Both the position numbers and the translations under genes were made by a program. 64,000 nt of DNA from Theocolax elegans (taxonomy: Eukaryota > Arthropoda > Insecta > Hymenoptera > Cerocephalidae): positions 3,811,603 to 3,875,602 of the forward strand of contig CM047431.1 of the NCBI GenBank assembly GCA_026168455.1, in the 5' to 3' direction. Positions 23,040 to 33,483 of this stretch are shown piece after piece. Below the pieces are notes generated by a model, which had not been told where the DNA came from, searched no databases, and saw nothing but the letters and a program-made list of their open reading frames with translations. Positions within the stretch are counted from its first letter, which is position 1, and every line of letters starts with the position of its first letter.

Positions 23040-23590
23040 GCATACCTTGCATTGCTACGCGGAGGAGCTCTAGATATAATTGTAAAGTTGAAGTTCAACT
23101 ATATGCTTAATTAAATGTGTTGCAGGTAGAGGCTTACCTCTAAGCCCAAATACTTCGAGGAAATCCTGAATTATTTGTCGCAAACAATCAATTTCTTCTT
23201 TGTTACAACCGTCAAAATCGGCGAACGCCGTAATGTTTTCTATGCGTTCTAGACGTAACGTTTTATTGTTGAATAATTTTGTAGTTAGAAATTGTTAGGA
23301 TCTTGTTTTCTATGTAACAGTCGCCACAAGCATGTAAATATACTAACGGTATATCAATTTCTGCCGTCTCATAGTTTATATTAAGACATTCTGCATATAT
23401 TTTACCTCGGTGGTTAAGTTCAATGAACCTGTTAAATAAGACGCCAGTTTGAATATCTATGAATGAGACTCATTCAACACTATTTTCCTAATTCGTAACG
23501 CGTGCGGTTATAACTCTTCTCACTCGAGAGGCAGAATGATTTTCTCATTAATTTCGAGAGGAATGGCCATGCGTTCAGTTGTAGCCATTT
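23040..23590 (-). pseudogene. Gypsy pol fragment upstream of RT
   Basis: The minus-strand reading from 23590 starts MATTERMAIPLEINEKIILP. It continues through GVLFNRFIELNHRGKIYAEC and LVYLHACGDCYIENKILTI, then RLERIENITAFADFDGCNKE and IIQDFLEVFGLRGKPLPATH. This is the linker between protease and RT in insect gypsy Pol, where 'LPxTHxVxHxI' precedes the RT fingers. Stops and at least one frameshift are present. Its partner may be the RT fragment at 16985-17990, on the same strand beyond gypsy element 3. Confidence 0.7.
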
Positions 23591-23689
23591 TTTAAAACGA
23601 TTTTTTGAAAAGAATATCACCTACATTTAAAAAACACGTAATAAAAACGATCCCAACGTTAAAAAAAATTAGATAATATCATAGTTAAA

Positions 23690-24010
23690 GGGAAATATAA
23701 ATCAGACAACAATGCACAAAATAATGTCGTATATAAATTAAATTGCAACGATAGTGATGCTTCTTACGTAGGACAAAAAAAAGACAAATAATTACACGAA
23801 TAAACGAACATAAAAATAGAAAGAGTTCCATAGTTTTTCAACACGTTCAAAATAAAAAACACGATTATGATTGGCAAAATTTTAAAATTTTAGATAAAGA
23901 AAGGAATTATGGAAAAAAAATCGCATCAGAAATAGTGCATATTAATTTACAAGAACGTTAATTTAACAAACAAGAAGACTCAATTAAATTAAATAAGGTG
24001 TATTCCCAAA
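23690..24010 (+). pseudogene. Penelope-like GIY-YIG endonuclease remnant
   Basis: Plus-strand reading gives NNVVYKLNCNDSDASYVGQK, the start of the GIY-YIG endonuclease that ends Penelope-like Pol proteins. After a frameshift in the A-run near 23775 it continues RQIITRINEHKNRKSS, then KHDYDWQNFKILDKERNYG and IASEIVHINLQER. The YVGQ-x(n)-RI-x-EH pattern fits the nuclease. Only this 3' end remains; no Penelope RT is visible upstream. It is cut by the LTR at 24021. Confidence 0.8.
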
Positions 24011-24020
24011 TTATATATAG

Positions 24021-25701
24021 TGGGATAAAAATCGTCACACAATCTATTCGCGGCGAATGAAATATTTAAATTCAGAATAATTGTAGATCGTCGGAGCCTT
24101 TGGTATGTCCAGGCCAATCGACGACACTTGTTTACGTTAACTTAAGTGTACAATTACGCGCAACAATACGTAGAGATGAGAGCGCAAGAGTGTATGTGTG
24201 AGTTTCCCCTCTCTCATTCCTTTTTCGGGAAATTAGGCAATTGCCTATTCAGTATGCCCCGATCCGCCGTTCGAGGCGGATGAACTTTTCTCGGTGTCGA
24301 GATATCGTTTTGTGTGTAAGGCCGAGCAGAGGCGCGTGAGGTGCGTAGGCCGACGGCATCCGGGAGTATCCTTGTGCAGTCACGTGTGTGTGCTTGAGTG
24401 CAAGTATACGAGTGAAGGACGGGTTCGTGCCTGAGTGCGAACGCGGGTCGCGGAGTGTTCACTGCGGCATTGGGCCGCCTGCTCATCACTTTATCCGACA
24501 AGGGTCTCCGCTGCCCAGGAGACCACCGGGACCGAGATCGGCTGAGCCATCTTCGGGGTGTCCATCGGTAAGTCAATCTTTATATTACCGTGCCCCCCCC
24601 CCCCCGAGTGTATGGTTGTGTGAGTGAAACTCGGGTGTCTGTTTCGGTGCAACGGTACCCGAACAGCGGGTCCTGGGAGCTGACGTCCGCCGCAGGCGAG
24701 GATCTCGATAATCTCGTAGGCTTCCTGGGACTAGCGCCCGTGTGCTTTAAAATTGTCGTGGCACGATACTCGGATGGCCCATTTTGTTATTATGTAATAA
24801 TAAATACTTTTGAAACAAAATGAATTTAACGTTCGTAAATATGCCTATGTATATAATATGGGTCTCAACGAACTAAATATTTTACTTAAGAATAAAACGG
24901 GCCTATTGTACTCTTTGCCCACTGTGGTTGGTGGAATTTCGCAGAGCACGGCCTTCTTAAAAAAATTATTAAAGGCTTTCGTCTTGGATTTCCAGCTTGG
25001 ACTCTATAGTAAGGAACTGGAGATCTTACCTTAGACGCCTGTCGCAAGATGAACGGCGACGCCAGCAAGATGTTCTCGAGCTATATATATAAAAAAGAGA
25101 TGACGATCTCTCCAACGGGTGTAGAAAGATAGTCGTCTCCATCTGTTGATGAGAAAACCACCAGCCAGTGTGCGACATATGCAACCGAGTCGCAAATTAT
25201 TTGAAACAAAATTGCGACAGACGTCTAAGGTAAGATCTCCAGTTCCTTACTGAGGAGTCCAAGCTGGAGATGGATGACGAAACGCCTTCAATAATTTTTT
25301 TAAGAAGAACGTGCTCTGCGAAATTCCACCAACCACAGTGGGCAAAGAGTACAATAGGCCTATTTTATTCTTAAGTAAAATATTTAGTTCGTTGAGACCG
25401 ATATTATATATTATATATAATAAATACTTTTATTTCGATTTTTAATAATTTTTAATAATAGTTATTGTGTTCTCCCGGCTCTCGCCGACATATTTATCAT
25501 TTGATTTAATCGTGTCGAGGTAAGGGGATCGCCCGAATCCTCTAAACCATACGTCCCAGCAAACTTGTTCCTAGCGACACTTGCCGGCAATCTTCGCGAA
25601 ATAAATAAATTGTGTACAAGGTATTGGGCAATGCGGCCCAACGGTTAATTGATAATTTTACAATTAATTACTATCACCGTGTAGGTGAATAACACGTCAC
25701 A
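24021..25701 (+). mobile_element. Solo LTR (family D), with foldback insert
   Basis: It begins TGGGATAAAAATCG and ends ACGTCACA. The 4-bp ATAG occurs on both sides (24017-24020 and 25702-25705). The sequence matches the solo LTR at 5540-6220 at both ends and the minus-strand fragment at 10613-11137 in its middle, including a C-run at 24593-24605. Without the 606-bp insert the LTR is about 1.06 kb. No internal region is attached. Confidence 0.88.
24812..25417. mobile_element. Foldback element with 14-bp target duplication
   Basis: Arms at about 24853-25048 and 25215-25408 are reverse complements (blocks 'gaactaaatattttactta', 'accacagtgggcaaagagta', 'agatctccagttccttact'), with a loop of about 165 bases. 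The 14 bases taataaatactttt occur on both sides (24798-24811, 25418-25431), and the LTR is continuous without the insert, so the outer limits are well fixed. There is no coding sequence. A shorter relative lies at 30745-30906. Confidence 0.88.
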
Positions 25702-25705
25702 ATAG

Positions 25706-27515
25706 AATGAAAAACTTTCAAATTTAACTATAGTGTATTGTATACAAACTCGATGGTGCATCATCAGTAGAAAAAATGTAAATATAGGCTCTCTATTTAT
25801 CCATGTATAAGTAAGCGCGAAACGTATATGACCCATATATAGCAGAAAATTTCGTCGCGTATACATTTGTTTCGACGCTTCCTTACTTACACTGCGGAAA
25901 AAGAAGCGAAAATTTTATACCGACTTTTGACGAAAATATTACTGTATACGGAGTATTTCTAAACATTAAAAGGTATATATTCGCTTACTGTTTTTATATT
26001 TTTTTATACTCATTTCTTCAGCTATATACTGAGATGTACATATGAACAATTATTAATCAAATTTTTATAGTTTGAAGAGGGTGGAATATTGACCACCGAA
26101 ACGTTACAAAGAAAAAATGCGTTAAAATTTTTTCTTTCTCACCTACACCTTTGACTCGGGAAGATCGATAAAATCAACTATTAATATTGAAAAACAACCG
26201 ACTGATAAATTCAACATCAACATGAATTAATATTTACGATTTGTATTGTTGACGAGAGTAGGCATGGGGGTAGCAGGTGAAGTGTTTACAATATCTTAAA
26301 ATTATATTCATGTATAAAATATAGTAGAAACTGTTAAGAATAATGGTCATATTTACGAGTGAATGTCATGCGTATGTGCGTGTCTGGACTGTACATCCCC
26401 GTTCTTATTTGTGTTACCATGTGAGATGGTGTTTGTGTGTCTAACGCGTGCGGCGCGATTTTCGATAACTAGCATTTAGTCTCATTTCTTACGTGACGCC
26501 GACGAATTGATACGAGACCCGTTGGTCTCGATTAACCTTGTACCATGGAGACGATCTCAGTAAGACCATGCGAGCAAAATGTTTCATACAAGTGACTAAT
26601 AAAGAGATGGTAATATAATCAAGTGTTATTTTTGTTCTCTAGCAGGAGCACGCTTTCAATAATTTTAATAAAAACATAAAGCCGATAATATCATAATAGT
26701 ACTTTTCGATACAAGAGCGAAAGTGTTGATTTTCGAACGAGCGCGAGTTTATCGCCCGAGCGAAGCAAGGGTGATATTTGCACGAGTTGAAAATCGTATT
26801 TAACTCATGTATCGAACAATATTTTTTGATATCATGGGCGTAATGCGATTTTTAAAAATCAAGCAGTGCGTAAAATCGCGTTTTACGCACACTGTATCAA
26901 AAATGTAAAGTATTTAAATTGTGAAAAATTATAAAATGATAGAAAATATTATGTGGTAGTAAAGTAAAATGCAAATACTAGTTCCAGTAAGTTAAAAAAC
27001 TGAATTAAATTAAATGCATAATTTTATTTTTATTTGGAACTTGCGATAATAAAAATGCAACTTAAATGCAAGCTATAACGTAATAATGCAAAACTTACGT
27101 GAAGACGGTCCGCCATTTTGGTTTTAGAATAAATCCAAAAATGTTAGAAATCCAAGATGAAATCCACAGATAAATTAAGTCTAAGTTTTTGTTTTTTGTA
27201 ATAAAAATTTTTAGAGCAGAAAAAAATATATTGTTGTTTTGTTATTCATCTTACGCTATCAATTTTATACTGATTTTTTTAAATTATATTGAATTATATT
27301 CTTGCAATTGGCTGGTCCTTAAATAATGCTAATTATTATTCGTTTTTTTCCACAATCAAATTATATATCTTGTATGTAACCAAGTACAAAAATTGTTGAA
27401 TCGGGTCCTTTTGGCATGAATTTTCCTTTTGTTCAGTGAAGAGTAACGAAAATATAGTGTGTATAGTGCGGCGGGGTCTACGATGAAGTAAGTTCAGCAT
27501 GATTTGAACTGCGTA
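25706..27515. other. AT-rich DNA without recognisable gene
   Basis: No convincing reading frame, RNA or terminal repeat. A patch at 26700-26900 ('gagcgcgagtttatcgcccgagcgaag...') is richer in CG and looks repeat-derived, with self-complementary 'aaaatcgcgttttacgc' parts, but I cannot assign it. Confidence 0.45.
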
Positions 27516-27961
27516 TACAGAGTGTCCAAAAAGTCCCTGAACACCTTAATAATTTCCCAGGTAAACTGATTTTGGATAAGGTCAAGGTCAATTGAGAGGT
27601 AAATTTTGTGAAGGAATTTAATACCATGTATTTGACCTTGGGTTTGACTTGCAAGGTTATTTCAAGATCAACGATGATTTTATAATTTTGAACGTGATTT
27701 CAAACTGGAATTTATACAAGTATTGAATTGAGAGTTTATTTTACATACAAAATATTTTCATTAATTTAAAGTACTATTAATAAGTAAATAAGCAGTAGAG
27801 CTTCAAAATAAATTACTATTTTAATTTTTTTTAAACATTTTTCTCTGTTCTAAGTTTTCCCTCTAGTAGTTTTTACACTTTATCGTATTAAAATTGATTC
27901 TTGAAATCTTGATCATTGTGATCGGCGTTTGGGTAAGGTTTAAGTCGTTAGATTAGTCAAA

Positions 27962-29040
27962 ATGAATCGACTTACTGAAAGAGAACGAATATCACTTCTT
28001 ATGATGAGAGGTTGGGGCGAAATGGTACGATCTGTTAGGGGAGTAATAAATCTTTTCAATGCAACTTTTAGAGTTGCTAATACTCCGATATTATGTCCAA
28101 CAGTGTCAAGAACCATTACAAGCTTTAATGATCAAGGTACTATCAATGATCTACCTAAACCAGGCAGACCTAAGTCAGCATCAAATGAAGAGACTTCATT
28201 AAACATTATGCTATCAATCGTTGAGGACCCACATAATTCTATATTCGTAGGGTTAGTCAAGAACATGACATTAGCAAATCGTCAGTACATAACATATTAA
28301 AAAGAGCCAAGTTCCATCCATTTAAAGTTAATCTGGTTTATAAGTTGAATGAAGACGATTTCGATCGTCGTGTTGAATTTTGTGAAGACATGATGGAACG
28401 CATTACTGAAAATCCTGAATTTTCATATAATATAGCTTTCTCAGATGAAGCGACATTTTAACTTTATGGAACCTTAAATAGGCATAACTGCAGATATTGG
28501 TCAGATAATAATCCTCATTGGACTAAAGAAGACAAATCACAATATCCAGCAAAATTAAATGTTTGGACTGGAATTCTCAACAACAGAATCATAGTACCTT
28601 TTTTATTGATGGTAACTTAAATGCACAAAACTATGAAGTTATGCTATGAAACAAAATAGTTCCTGAAATTAGAGAAATATCTGTGGCCAACTTTGAGAAT
28701 ACATGGTTTCAACAGGATGTTGCGGGATCCCACTGTGCACGACACGTTCGTAATATCCTAGATGAAGTTTTTTTCAATCGATGGATACAGTGGAGAGGTA
28801 CCATAGAATGGCCAGCTAGATCACCTGACTTAACACCTCTTGATTATTTTTTTTGTGGGTTACATAAAAGATAGGGTATACAAAAAAAAACCTCAAAATT
28901 TAGATGAATTATGGCAAAGAATTATTGATGAATCGGTACTTATTTCTACGGAAATGATCCAAAACGCAGTTGATTCTTTTTATCACCGGTTAGCTTACTG
29001 TCAAGAATTGAATGGAGGTCAAATTGAACAGTTAAAGTAA
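27962..29040 (+). pseudogene. Tc1/mariner-type transposase pseudogene
   Basis: It starts ATG at 27962. The N-terminal helix-turn-helix region (MNRLTERERISLLMMRGWG ... FNDQGTINDLPKPGRP) is of the DUF4817 kind found in insect mariner relatives. The catalytic part has FSDEATF (first Asp), WFQQDVAGSH (second Asp) and WPARSPDLTPLDYF (third Asp). About 36 residues lie between second and third, subject to indels. Breaks: a frameshift near 28246, TAA at 28459-28461, a frameshift near 28600, TGA near 28648, and a frameshift near 28850-28870. The end reads DSFYHRLAYCQELNGGQIEQ. This copy cannot encode active transposase. Confidence 0.92.
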
Positions 29041-29074
29041 AAAATTGCAGTCCATAATGCTTATGATCAAATGT

Positions 29075-29150
29075 GAGCGGCAAAGGGACTCACGTTTATC
29101 AAGCACCCCAATCGTAAGAGGCAAGGGACTCACGCTAATCAAGCACCCCA
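29075..29150 (+). repeat. Short direct repeat in mariner 3' region
   Basis: Two adjacent copies of about 38 bases share 'gggactcacg.t.atcaag' and 'caccccaa'. They lie between the transposase stop and the SINE. Confidence 0.7.
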
Positions 29151-29212
29151 AAAGGAACAGATTTTACTACATCCATATCGTTGTTCCTGAGTAATGCTAT
29201 AAGTAAATAAGA

Positions 29213-29552
29213 GAGAGCCGCGGTGGCTCATGGGTAGAGCTCCCGACTCTCACATCGAGGGTCGTGGGTTCGATCCCAGACGTGTACCTCTGAAAATTTT
29301 TTCATGTGCATTTTTCGATCACCGCGACTCAGTGGCTCGGCGTGTCACTATAATGTGACGCCAGTACAGGTGCGCGTGCGTTTCGTGCACTTGTCAGTGC
29401 ATGAGAGACACGGGCATCTGAACTATAGGGAACGTTAGGGACGCGAAGATGTAAAGAGGATCGCGCTTTGTTTACAGACACACCGTTCACCTCCGTCGCT
29501 GCTTAGCCCAGGCAGCATAAATAGAGCGACGTTAAATAACATAAAAAAAAAA
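29213..29552 (+). mobile_element. tRNA-headed SINE (copy 2) with 12-bp target duplication
   Basis: The head has A-box-like GGTGGCTCATGGGTAGAGC and B-box-like GGGTTCGATCCC (29217-29290), a body of about 200 bases, and a tail with CCGTCGCTGCTTAGCCC...AGCGACGTTAAATAA ending in poly-A (29543-29552). The direct repeat aagtaaataaga lies at 29201-29212 and 29553-29564. The tail matches SINE copy 1 at 11316-11527 while the head differs. It sits inside the mariner element, so it came later. Confidence 0.92.
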
Positions 29553-29965
29553 AAGTAAATAAGAAAATTCAAAGTAAAATGTCCTTGAAGGGCATCGTCA
29601 AAGTCGTGCAGAGCGTCACCGCTGCATGTACCTTGATAAAGGTAATAGCTTCTGTGGTACAAAAATGTTATTCGAGGTTAAATGACCTTATGTGACCATC
29701 AGGGTCATCCTTGACTCATGACGTGAGTACATATTTAGACCTACAATTTTCTGCTCTTTCGATTTCTGTTGTTCAAAATAGGGGTTCCCATTTGAAAAAA
29801 CAAAATTAACCTTGAAATAACCTTGAAAGTCAAACCCAAGGTCAAATTTAAGGTCACTATTAAATTCTTTAACAAAATTTACCTCTAGATTGACCTTGAC
29901 CTTGTCCAAAATCAGTTTACTTGGGAAATTATTAAGGTGTTCCGGGACTTTTTGGACACCCTGTA

Positions 29966-30740
29966 TATCTACACAGTGTAGCTACTTTACACTTTAACAG
30001 TGTGTAGTATAAAAACGAAAGGTTACTTCGTTTACTTATTTTACAAACTATCCGCACTAATTAAAAACTGCTAAAATTGAGGCACACGTACACAAAATTC
30101 CAGAATATATGTTACGGTGTGGGAGTTCTCTTGTAGACTTATTGGCACCTGGCGTAGAGGCATTGAACTCGTAGCGCATCGTCGATGATACTTCCACGAT
30201 CGAGTACAAGTGCAAACTTGCGCTAGCAATCACGATAATGATAGGCAACTTGGGCGAAAGTATCAGCAACGCGATATACTAGTAGTCACTAAACTTATCT
30301 TCTCGCTCAAGGATTCATATCACAATCATCTAGCCACATCTATGACACTATTCAACGTTGTAAAAATTTTAAATACGATGTTTAATAAATATTCAATTTA
30401 TTAAATAATAAATTCTACGTCAATTTACTTCAATTTTTACTACAAATGTACTAAACTTTGTTATGCACATAGTAAATTTTGTTATACTGTATAAAGAAAT
30501 TTGCTACACAGTATATCAAAATTTGTAACATTTAAGATTTTGCTACTCCATATTCAAAAATTTTACTGTTTAGTACAAAAAAATTTATGGAAACTTCCCA
30601 AGTGCTGTAGATTCTCAATTAGGTTAGCTAGCTTGATATTGTACTTTTCACAATTAATTAACGCATTTGAAAAATCTAAAGTGACAGACTTATAAATATT
30701 TTATACAAAATTTTATCGTTCGGTAATATGTATATATATA
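29966..30740. other. AT-rich DNA without recognisable gene
   Basis: Low-complexity AT-rich sequence with scattered 'tagtaaattttgttat' style repeats at 30440-30530. No coding or RNA feature is seen. Confidence 0.5.
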
Positions 30741-30744
30741 TAAT

Positions 30745-30906
30745 AATATCGATCGGTCTCTCCGAACTAAATGCTTTACTTTAGTATAAACTTTAATTAT
30801 TTTAAAAGGGCGTGCTCTGGGAAATTCCACCAACCATAGTGGACAAAGAGTACGATAGGCCTGCTTTATACTAAAGTAAAGCATTTAGTTCGGAGAGACC
30901 GATATT
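30745..30906. mobile_element. Short foldback MITE, about 160 bp
   Basis: The ends are inverted repeats of about 45 bases (ggtctctccgaac, then taaatgctttactttagtat). The middle shares 'gaaattccaccaacca' and 'acaaagagta' with the arms of the foldback element at 24812-25417. It is therefore a deleted or parental relative of that family. It abuts the LTR that starts at 30915. Confidence 0.8.
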
Positions 30907-30914
30907 AAATATAT

Positions 30915-32351
30915 TGTAACGCTGCACTGGGGATCAGGGTGCAGGTTATATAGGTTCAACAATTAACTATGAATAAATTAGTACTTATTACGAGAAACAA
31001 ATAATTACGGTGGTGGGCACCAGCCGCGTTAACTCGCGACGAATCTTCATAACACGCGGGTTATCGGTAAGTACTTGGAGCTGTGCTCCGCTATTATAAT
31101 TCCGGTTCGCTGTAGGGGAGAGGAAGGGGAAGGATGGGACGGACGGGATGCTCGCACGCACCTTACGCGGTACACGGCGGTACCGGCAGCAGAGATATAT
31201 AACTCTCACCAACCTTTGTGGATTATCCTGGACACTTGGTCGGAAACGTCTAATCTCCATCTCTTTCTCTCTCGCTCTTTTTCGCACTCAATCGCACGTC
31301 GCACTCACGAAAAGGCAGTTATCGTTCGCTGCGGATTGTCTCGTAGAGCTCTGACTCTCGGCGTGCTCGAGAGCCCCGTGTTCGTACCGCGCGCCTGCGC
31401 AGTACGTACTCGTGCGCGGCACCTCGATCTCGCGTCGTGCGAGCGTGTCGAGTGCCGCGGTGTTTAGGCTGTATCGGTACAAATCGGCTGTATGGTGCTG
31501 TATGCCGTGATGACAACCTGGTGCTGCTGCCGTCTCGGAGACGAGGTACAACCTCTTCCCGGGTAACTAATAACTCATTAGCTATTAACTGCGTTCTTCA
31601 ACGGATACGGCATGAGTTTCAGGTACGAAGCTCACCAGCCGCCGCTTGCTGCTCGAGGCCGAGTCACCCCTCTCTCTCCTCGACGACGTTGACCTCGCTG
31701 ATGACTAGCCTCTCCGTCTACGGCTCTAGGTGGGTATTTGGTCGTGAGGTTTACACACATGTGTGTGTTTGTATGCGTTATTGTCCGACATATCGGCTGT
31801 ACACGTTGTTTGTGTAAATTAACCTAACCTCAATTTACCCTATGATGTTCCTTGTACAGCTGTAGTAATTATATACAGCTGTACATATCTTTCCTTGTCT
31901 TTTGTCTTCTAGGCTATGGCTATTTATCCTCTTCCTTGCTCCTTACCCTATTGTTGTGTTTTTGTTCTTATTAACATCTCTCTTACAGCTGTATCTTGCT
32001 TGGCGTTGGAGGTTCTTCGGCTTCCTGCCTGGGTACCACCTCATCGCCTTGACTGCTATGCTGTGAGGCTTCGGAGGGTCCTGGAGGCTTCCTGGTGATC
32101 GCCTCCCTTGAATATCCTGTTTGCTGTGTTAGACTCGGAGGAGCCCACCTGAGATTCTGAGCTCGCCCTGGCCTTCAACGTCAAGACCAAGTGTTTGATG
32201 TGTGCTCTGCTTGGGATGGGGTTATTAGACTGTGAGGGTAGGCAGGATGTAGTTAATGTGCGGGTAGGTATCTAGGGAATAGTATATGGGTAGGTAATAT
32301 AGCTAGGGACTCTGTCGCTCGCTCTTGACATGTGCAAAGCACATTGTCACA
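30915..32351 (+). mobile_element. LTR (family A), about 1.44 kb, probably solo
   Basis: It starts TGTAACGCTGCACTGG and ends CATTGTCACA. The flanks are ATAT and ATAG, so the duplication is imperfect or the end slightly misplaced. No primer-binding site or gag follows. The last 400 bases (31950-32351) recur at 39391-39793 as part of the long direct repeat. Overlapping open frames inside (31075-31817) lack family signs. Calling it an LTR rests on the TG...CA ends and its length. Confidence 0.6.
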
Positions 32352-32390
32352 ATAGTATAAAAACTAAAAAAAATAGTATATATATATACT

Positions 32391-32430
32391 AGGGGGGCTT
32401 TGCCCCCCTGCGCGCTTCGCGCGCCAACCC
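32391..32430 (+). other. Two adjacent GC-rich hairpins
   Basis: GGGGGGC-ttt-GCCCCCC (32392-32408) is followed by GCGCGC-ttc-GCGCGC (32410-32424). An outer pair TAGGGGG / CCCCCTA could enclose both. The right copy at 39831-39875 has ttc in the first loop, so the stem is kept. Such tandem hairpins can mark a transposon end; which element is unknown. Confidence 0.7.
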
Positions 32431-32711
32431 CCTATTATTAATTTCGAAAAAGGTTTTTCGTAATAAATATATTTTAAATAATGTTTTAAATTATATTACT
32501 TTTTCACTACCATGGACACCTTAGAAATTAAACCGATTCACACAACACCTTGGAGGTACTGTTATAATGCATTGGGTTTTATACCAAAAATTTAATTTTT
32601 TTTTAAATACAATTATAATTTATAAATAAAAGTTTTTACCAAAATTTAGTATAATGAAATCAGAATAATAGTAATAAAAAAAATAAAGACATTAAATGTT
32701 AACTGTAAATT

Positions 32712-33461
32712 TTAAACTATATGAATTTCTATAAAGCTTAAATTTATATTTTAATAATTGTAAATGTTCATGAAAAATTAACTTACCAAAAATTGTAAAG
32801 TGCATATACTTACTAAATTGTAGTATTTAGTAACTACTTATGAAAATTTTGGAATATTTTAAAAGGATCTAAATAGAACTTCACCTCCTAAAATTAATTT
32901 ATTTAATGACGAAGGATCATCGCCAAAAGTTCTATGGCATTAATATTTTGTACTTTTAGAGTAATAAAACTTTCTTCTTAAATAAATAAATTTTTTTAAT
33001 AATTTTTATTAATTTTATAGAACTATTTATATAATTTTAGTGGCATATAAATAAAAACCTGTTTCTTCCATTTCTCCCGTAATTCGTAATTTGCACCCTC
33101 TTGCAGAATTTGCGTTTTAATCCATAATTATATCCAATTTATTTTTTCCTTTAGTTACAGAGCCCATATATTTATCTTGATTATTATAATCAAATTCATT
33201 CCTTAGAAAACCTTCTGTTTCTAATAAATACATACTTGATTATTTAAAATATTGTTTTCTATAAATATACATTATCTACTCACTTATATATCCATACAAT
33301 TTTGAAACATTAATTTAAAAAATATTTAAATTAAATGCTCCTAAATTAATAGTTTTTGAAAATCTATTCAAATAAAATTCGTATTTTATATTGCCACTGT
33401 TAAAATTTGAATTTTCTTTTGCCTATACTGTTTATAATATAATTATCTTAAAAATGTAATA
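32712..33461 (+). repeat. Family R repeat, copy 3a
   Basis: Plus-strand R copy lying inside the long direct repeat, ending at 'aaaaatgtaata'. LTR B sequence starts directly after, at the same R position where LTR B is inserted in the right copy (40852). Confidence 0.8.
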
Positions 33462-33483
33462 TGTAATGGTGAGTGATATTCAC

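Larger units (their letters stand above)
27518..29963 (+). mobile_element. Tc1/mariner-superfamily transposon with long terminal repeats
   Basis: Terminal inverted repeats of about 150 bases start CAGAGTGTCCAAAAAGTCCC (left) and its relative CAGGGTGTCCAAAAAGTCCC (right strand). The dinucleotide TA flanks both ends (27516-27517, 29964-29965), as expected for this superfamily. Inside are a broken transposase gene and a SINE at 29213-29552. Without the SINE and its duplicated 12 bases the element is about 2.1 kb. Confidence 0.93.
31950..33483 (+). repeat. Long direct repeat, left copy
   Basis: Nearly identical to 39391-40873, with a handful of base differences and one deletion of about 50 bases in the right copy (near 32950-33010 here). 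It contains the LTR A end, a double hairpin, a family R part and the first 22 bases of LTR B (33462-33483). Beyond 33483 the left copy enters gypsy gag; the right copy goes on into the rest of LTR B. Confidence 0.95.

Noticed and set aside
29217..29290. Working tRNA gene
   Set aside because: Same reasoning: it is the head of a SINE with a 12-bp target duplication, and the anticodon stem does not pair well.
31075..31817. Several overlapping frames in LTR A
   Set aside because: They overlap on both strands within LTR-like DNA and have no domain signs.
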